In this document: positions 61,741 to 64,000 of the stretch, piece by piece
Position numbering within the stretch: position 1 is the first letter of the stretch
Layout: each line of letters starts with the position of its first letter
Assembly (NCBI GenBank): GCA_027605045.1
Contig: JAQFWX010000012.1
Span: 880,930-944,929 of the forward strand
Reading direction: 5' to 3'
From: Phallus indusiatus
Lineage: Eukaryota; Basidiomycota; Agaricomycetes; Phallales; Phallaceae
Length of the DNA: 64,000 bases
Position numbers and translations under genes: made by a program
The notes under the pieces: generated by a model
The model's database searches: none
Told to the model about the DNA's origin: nothing
What the model saw: only the letters and a program-made list of their open reading frames with translations

Positions 61741-62276
61741 CAACCCATCGCTTGCTCCGAAAACTGTGCAAATAGCTTTCTTGTTTCCCTTTTTATTTTC
61801 CGACAAATCCAAAGTTCTCAGAGTCAGACGAATATAGTATAGCAATAAAGGCCCACCCACCCAACCCAAGTGATATATAGATATGTAAAATGATACAATG
61901 ACGAGATATAAGAGAAATAGAAACAGAAAAATACAAATGAAAAGATGCCGAGACGCGAGAGAGAGAGAGAGATACAGATATAGAGATGATATGACAATTA
62001 TGAGATGAAAAAGAAACATGCCAGGATCCATGAGATATAGATAGAAAATAAAAATAAGAAAAATCAACATCAACATCAACATTATCAACCCCCCCGGGCC
62101 GTCATCACTTCATCGTCATCCATCGACAACCGTCCGTCAGTTCGTCCCCGGTCGCCAATCGCCAATCGCCGTCCTCGAATCCGGGTCCGAGTAAAGCCTT
62201 CTTTCGTCCGTCGTCGATCACCGCATCGTACACACCGAGCTTCATCACCCCACCCACAACCGCCCACTCAAGAAAA
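61741..62276. other. Low-complexity spacer and probable 5' UTR of the next gene
   Basis: 61.86-62.09 kb is purine-rich with GATA-, GAGA- and AAAT-type simple repeats and a run of CAACAT units. 62.1-62.27 kb is C/T-rich with a tandem GTCGCCAATCGCCAATCGCC, as often found just upstream of fungal start codons. Confidence 0.45.
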
Positions 62277-63037
62277 ATGGTCTTCAACTCCGAGAGCAAT
62301 GGGACAAAGAAAGAATGCGCGGAAGAGAATAACACGAACACGCACGCCCCCAAAATGCCGTAAGTCTCTCCAAACGCCACCCGTGTCGGAATTCGCTCAT
62401 AGGCATGAAATAGTAGCACTATAACGAGACGAATAACACCGAGACAGGAACACGTAGAAAGAGCCGTGGTCATCTGAGAGACGTGGAGCGACGCGCATCT
62501 CCAAAAAGAACACGAACCGAACCAAAAGAAAGAGCCAAAGCATCCCCACAAACGAATCCGTGTCGGAATGTACTCACGGGCAAAACAATGAAGCCCATAC
62601 AACGAGACATGATACCGAGACGAAACGAATGGAAGAAACTCTGACCACTCTTCCCCTGGAACAGTATCATGCTGTGGTTGAGCAGGCCTCGAAGCACTGT
62701 GCGGAATCACGCGCAGACGAGAAAGAAACACCCCCCATCAGATACTGACCTCACGAAGCTGCACCAAAGGCAAACACGGTATGAATACCTTTGTTCCGGA
62801 TCAAAGGTATGCATGTCGCGTTCGTCTCAGGATTCACCCGCGAAAGCTTTCCCATCTGGAAGAGCCCCAACTCGAAAACACGAGAAAACATCGCGCAAGC
62901 GTTGCCAAACTCAACCTGAGTTACCAAACGCAAACTTCGATGACGCCAAGAGCCCTGGTGTTACCATACCTGAAGAAGAACCATTCTGTCTTCGTCGCCT
63001 TCCTCCCCCTCCCCCTCCCCCGGACGCTCCTCAGTAG
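62277..63037 (+). CDS. Putative small basic, proline-ended protein (unknown family)
   Basis: ATG 62277 follows a C/T-rich leader, and the first exon (62277-62359) reads MVFNSESNGTKKECAEENN and ends at a strong GTAAGT donor. Downstream candidate coding pieces are about 62620-62745 (LPLEQYHAVVEQASKHCAES) and about 62760-63037 (RKHEKTSRKRCQTQPELPNA and a PPPPPPPDAPQ C-terminus). Their frames differ, and the splice sites between them could not be fixed, so exon structure is tentative. About 62380-62450 and 62556-62625 are an imperfect direct duplication, probably intronic. No domain recognised. It converges on the minus-strand gene at 63031. Confidence 0.35.
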
Positions 63038-64000
63038 TCACTCGCATTGACATGATGTTCTTCAACCTGCGTAAGTGTGCCATCTAGACCCATCTTCTTT
63101 TTGCCGTCGTTGAAGCCTAAAAACATAGCTCAATTTCGCATCACAAGTAGATGGGTACAAGCACTTACACCTGTCTTGAGTGCGACGCGTCGAGTCGTCC
63201 GCGTCACCATTGGAGCAGCCGGCGGGTACACAGGCCGTTCAAGTGTCCCATATTTCTTCACCAACGTGTTCACCCAAGCCGGACGTGGAGTGGGCTCCCG
63301 AAGCTTCGTTGCAGGACCGATAAGTTTACCCAAAATCAACTTGACAGCGAGCGATCTCTGCATAGGTGGTTTGAGCTTGCTCTTGAAACCGACGGCCAAT
63401 TCAGCAGCTTCTGCCAGAGAAACTCGCGGGACTGGAGGTGCAGGCAATGGAGAAGGTGGAGAAGGTGGTGGAGGTGATGGCAGAGCTTGTACCGGTGAGC
63501 ATGGTCGCTGGATGGATGGAGTAGGCGGAGAGGGAGTACGTATCGGACGAGCAGGCATGGCGAAAATGCCGGAAAGCGACCCGTCAGAACTGCCTTTGAT
63601 AGTCGCAGTTGGTTGAGCTGGTGTTTGGGAAGCTGGGAGATGGGACACGCCGGACATACTAGATTCGTCAGAGCGAGTCGTCGAGGCTTCACTGTTCTTC
63701 TTGCGGGAACGAATGCTAGCCATGATACTGGCCAATATGGCATCGCATTTTGAACCGTCGGAAGGATCGACACCTAAATTAAGTCGAGGTGTTCTGAAGG
63801 TTGGTAGTGAGAGCTCATCGTCCTTTCGGCTGCCTGATCCGCTAGGGAGGTTCAACATGGTATCCGCAGTTTCATCGGCCAAACGAACAAAACTGATTTC
63901 TTTTCAGAATATGTGTCATCTAGAAGATACCAAGACTTACGGATCGTACTCCGGGAGTGGGCTTCGTCTATACCCAGACACCTGCAGGAATGACTCATTG
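63031..64000 (-). CDS. Proline/serine-rich protein of unknown function, 5' end outside window
   Basis: The exon from 64000 down to 63941 ends SPLPEYDP before a GTAAGT donor. Exon 63892-63171 joins in phase (DPFVRLADETADTM). It is open for over 240 codons: a serine/threonine- and charge-rich start with SIMASIRSRKKNSE, then a proline-rich centre (LPSPPPPSPPSPLPAPPVP), then a more conserved-looking basic segment (RSLAVKLILGKLIGPATKLR, VKKYGTLERPVYPP). The end is uncertain. A phase-1 splice at GTGTAAG gives a last exon with FNDGKKKMGLDGTLTQ and TGA at 63031-63033; the stronger GTAAGT donor would give a short end and a stop near 63087. No catalytic motif is visible. It is outside the repeated array and looks like a normal host gene. 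Confidence 0.6.

Noticed and set aside
61940..61985. GA-rich run as a regulatory GAGA site
   Set aside because: Simple-sequence repeat in spacer with no nearby supported promoter.
62105..62731. Minus-strand open frame of 208 codons
   Set aside because: It crosses the imperfect direct duplication and is opposite a better + strand start with a C/T-rich leader and GTAAGT donor; the peptide shows no recognisable domain.

Overview
The window looks like nuclear DNA of a filamentous fungus, most likely an agaricomycete basidiomycete. Genes are cut by many introns of about 50-65 bp with GT...AG ends. The main gene family is the NACHT plus beta-propeller STAND (NLR-like) type that is expanded in mushrooms, and one transposase is of a kind common in those genomes. 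No species can be named from this sequence alone.

The window is dominated by a tandem array of one NLR-like family, all on the + strand: the last codons of copy 0 (1-110), copy 1 (7247-13258), copy 2 (23649-29154), copy 3 (37183-42889) and copy 4 (50722-59369, split by transposons). The reconstructed plan is: C2-like N-terminus, helical STAND N-terminal domain, NACHT NTPase, a short linker, a long WD40-like propeller and a conserved C-terminal tail on its own exon. Copies 1 and 3 form type A, with an extra acidic N-terminal extension. Copies 2 and 4 form type B. The order A-B-A-B suggests duplication of an A+B dimer of about 30 kb. About 8 kb around copies 1 and 3 is almost identical, and the two genes keep a constant offset of 29,936 bp through most of their length.

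Only copy 1 keeps both NACHT and propeller open, and even it has a frame break in the C2-like exon. Copy 2 has a homopolymer frameshift, a 2-bp loss and an in-frame stop. Copy 3 has a 311-bp deletion in the propeller. Copy 4 lost its NACHT domain where a MULE-like transposon fragment and a solo-LTR-like sequence now sit. Older NACHT relics lie near 1.4 and 44.2 kb.

The DNA between genes is largely decayed repeats: a conserved 3' flank after every copy, a roughly 3-kb repeat R (four copies), a repeat S (two copies), a 1218-bp non-autonomous DNA transposon with clear inverted ends and a 9-bp target duplication (33862-35079), and a captured fragment of an NF-X1-type zinc-finger helicase (32584-33396). 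The right end (62.3-64 kb) leaves the array and carries two probable host genes facing each other.
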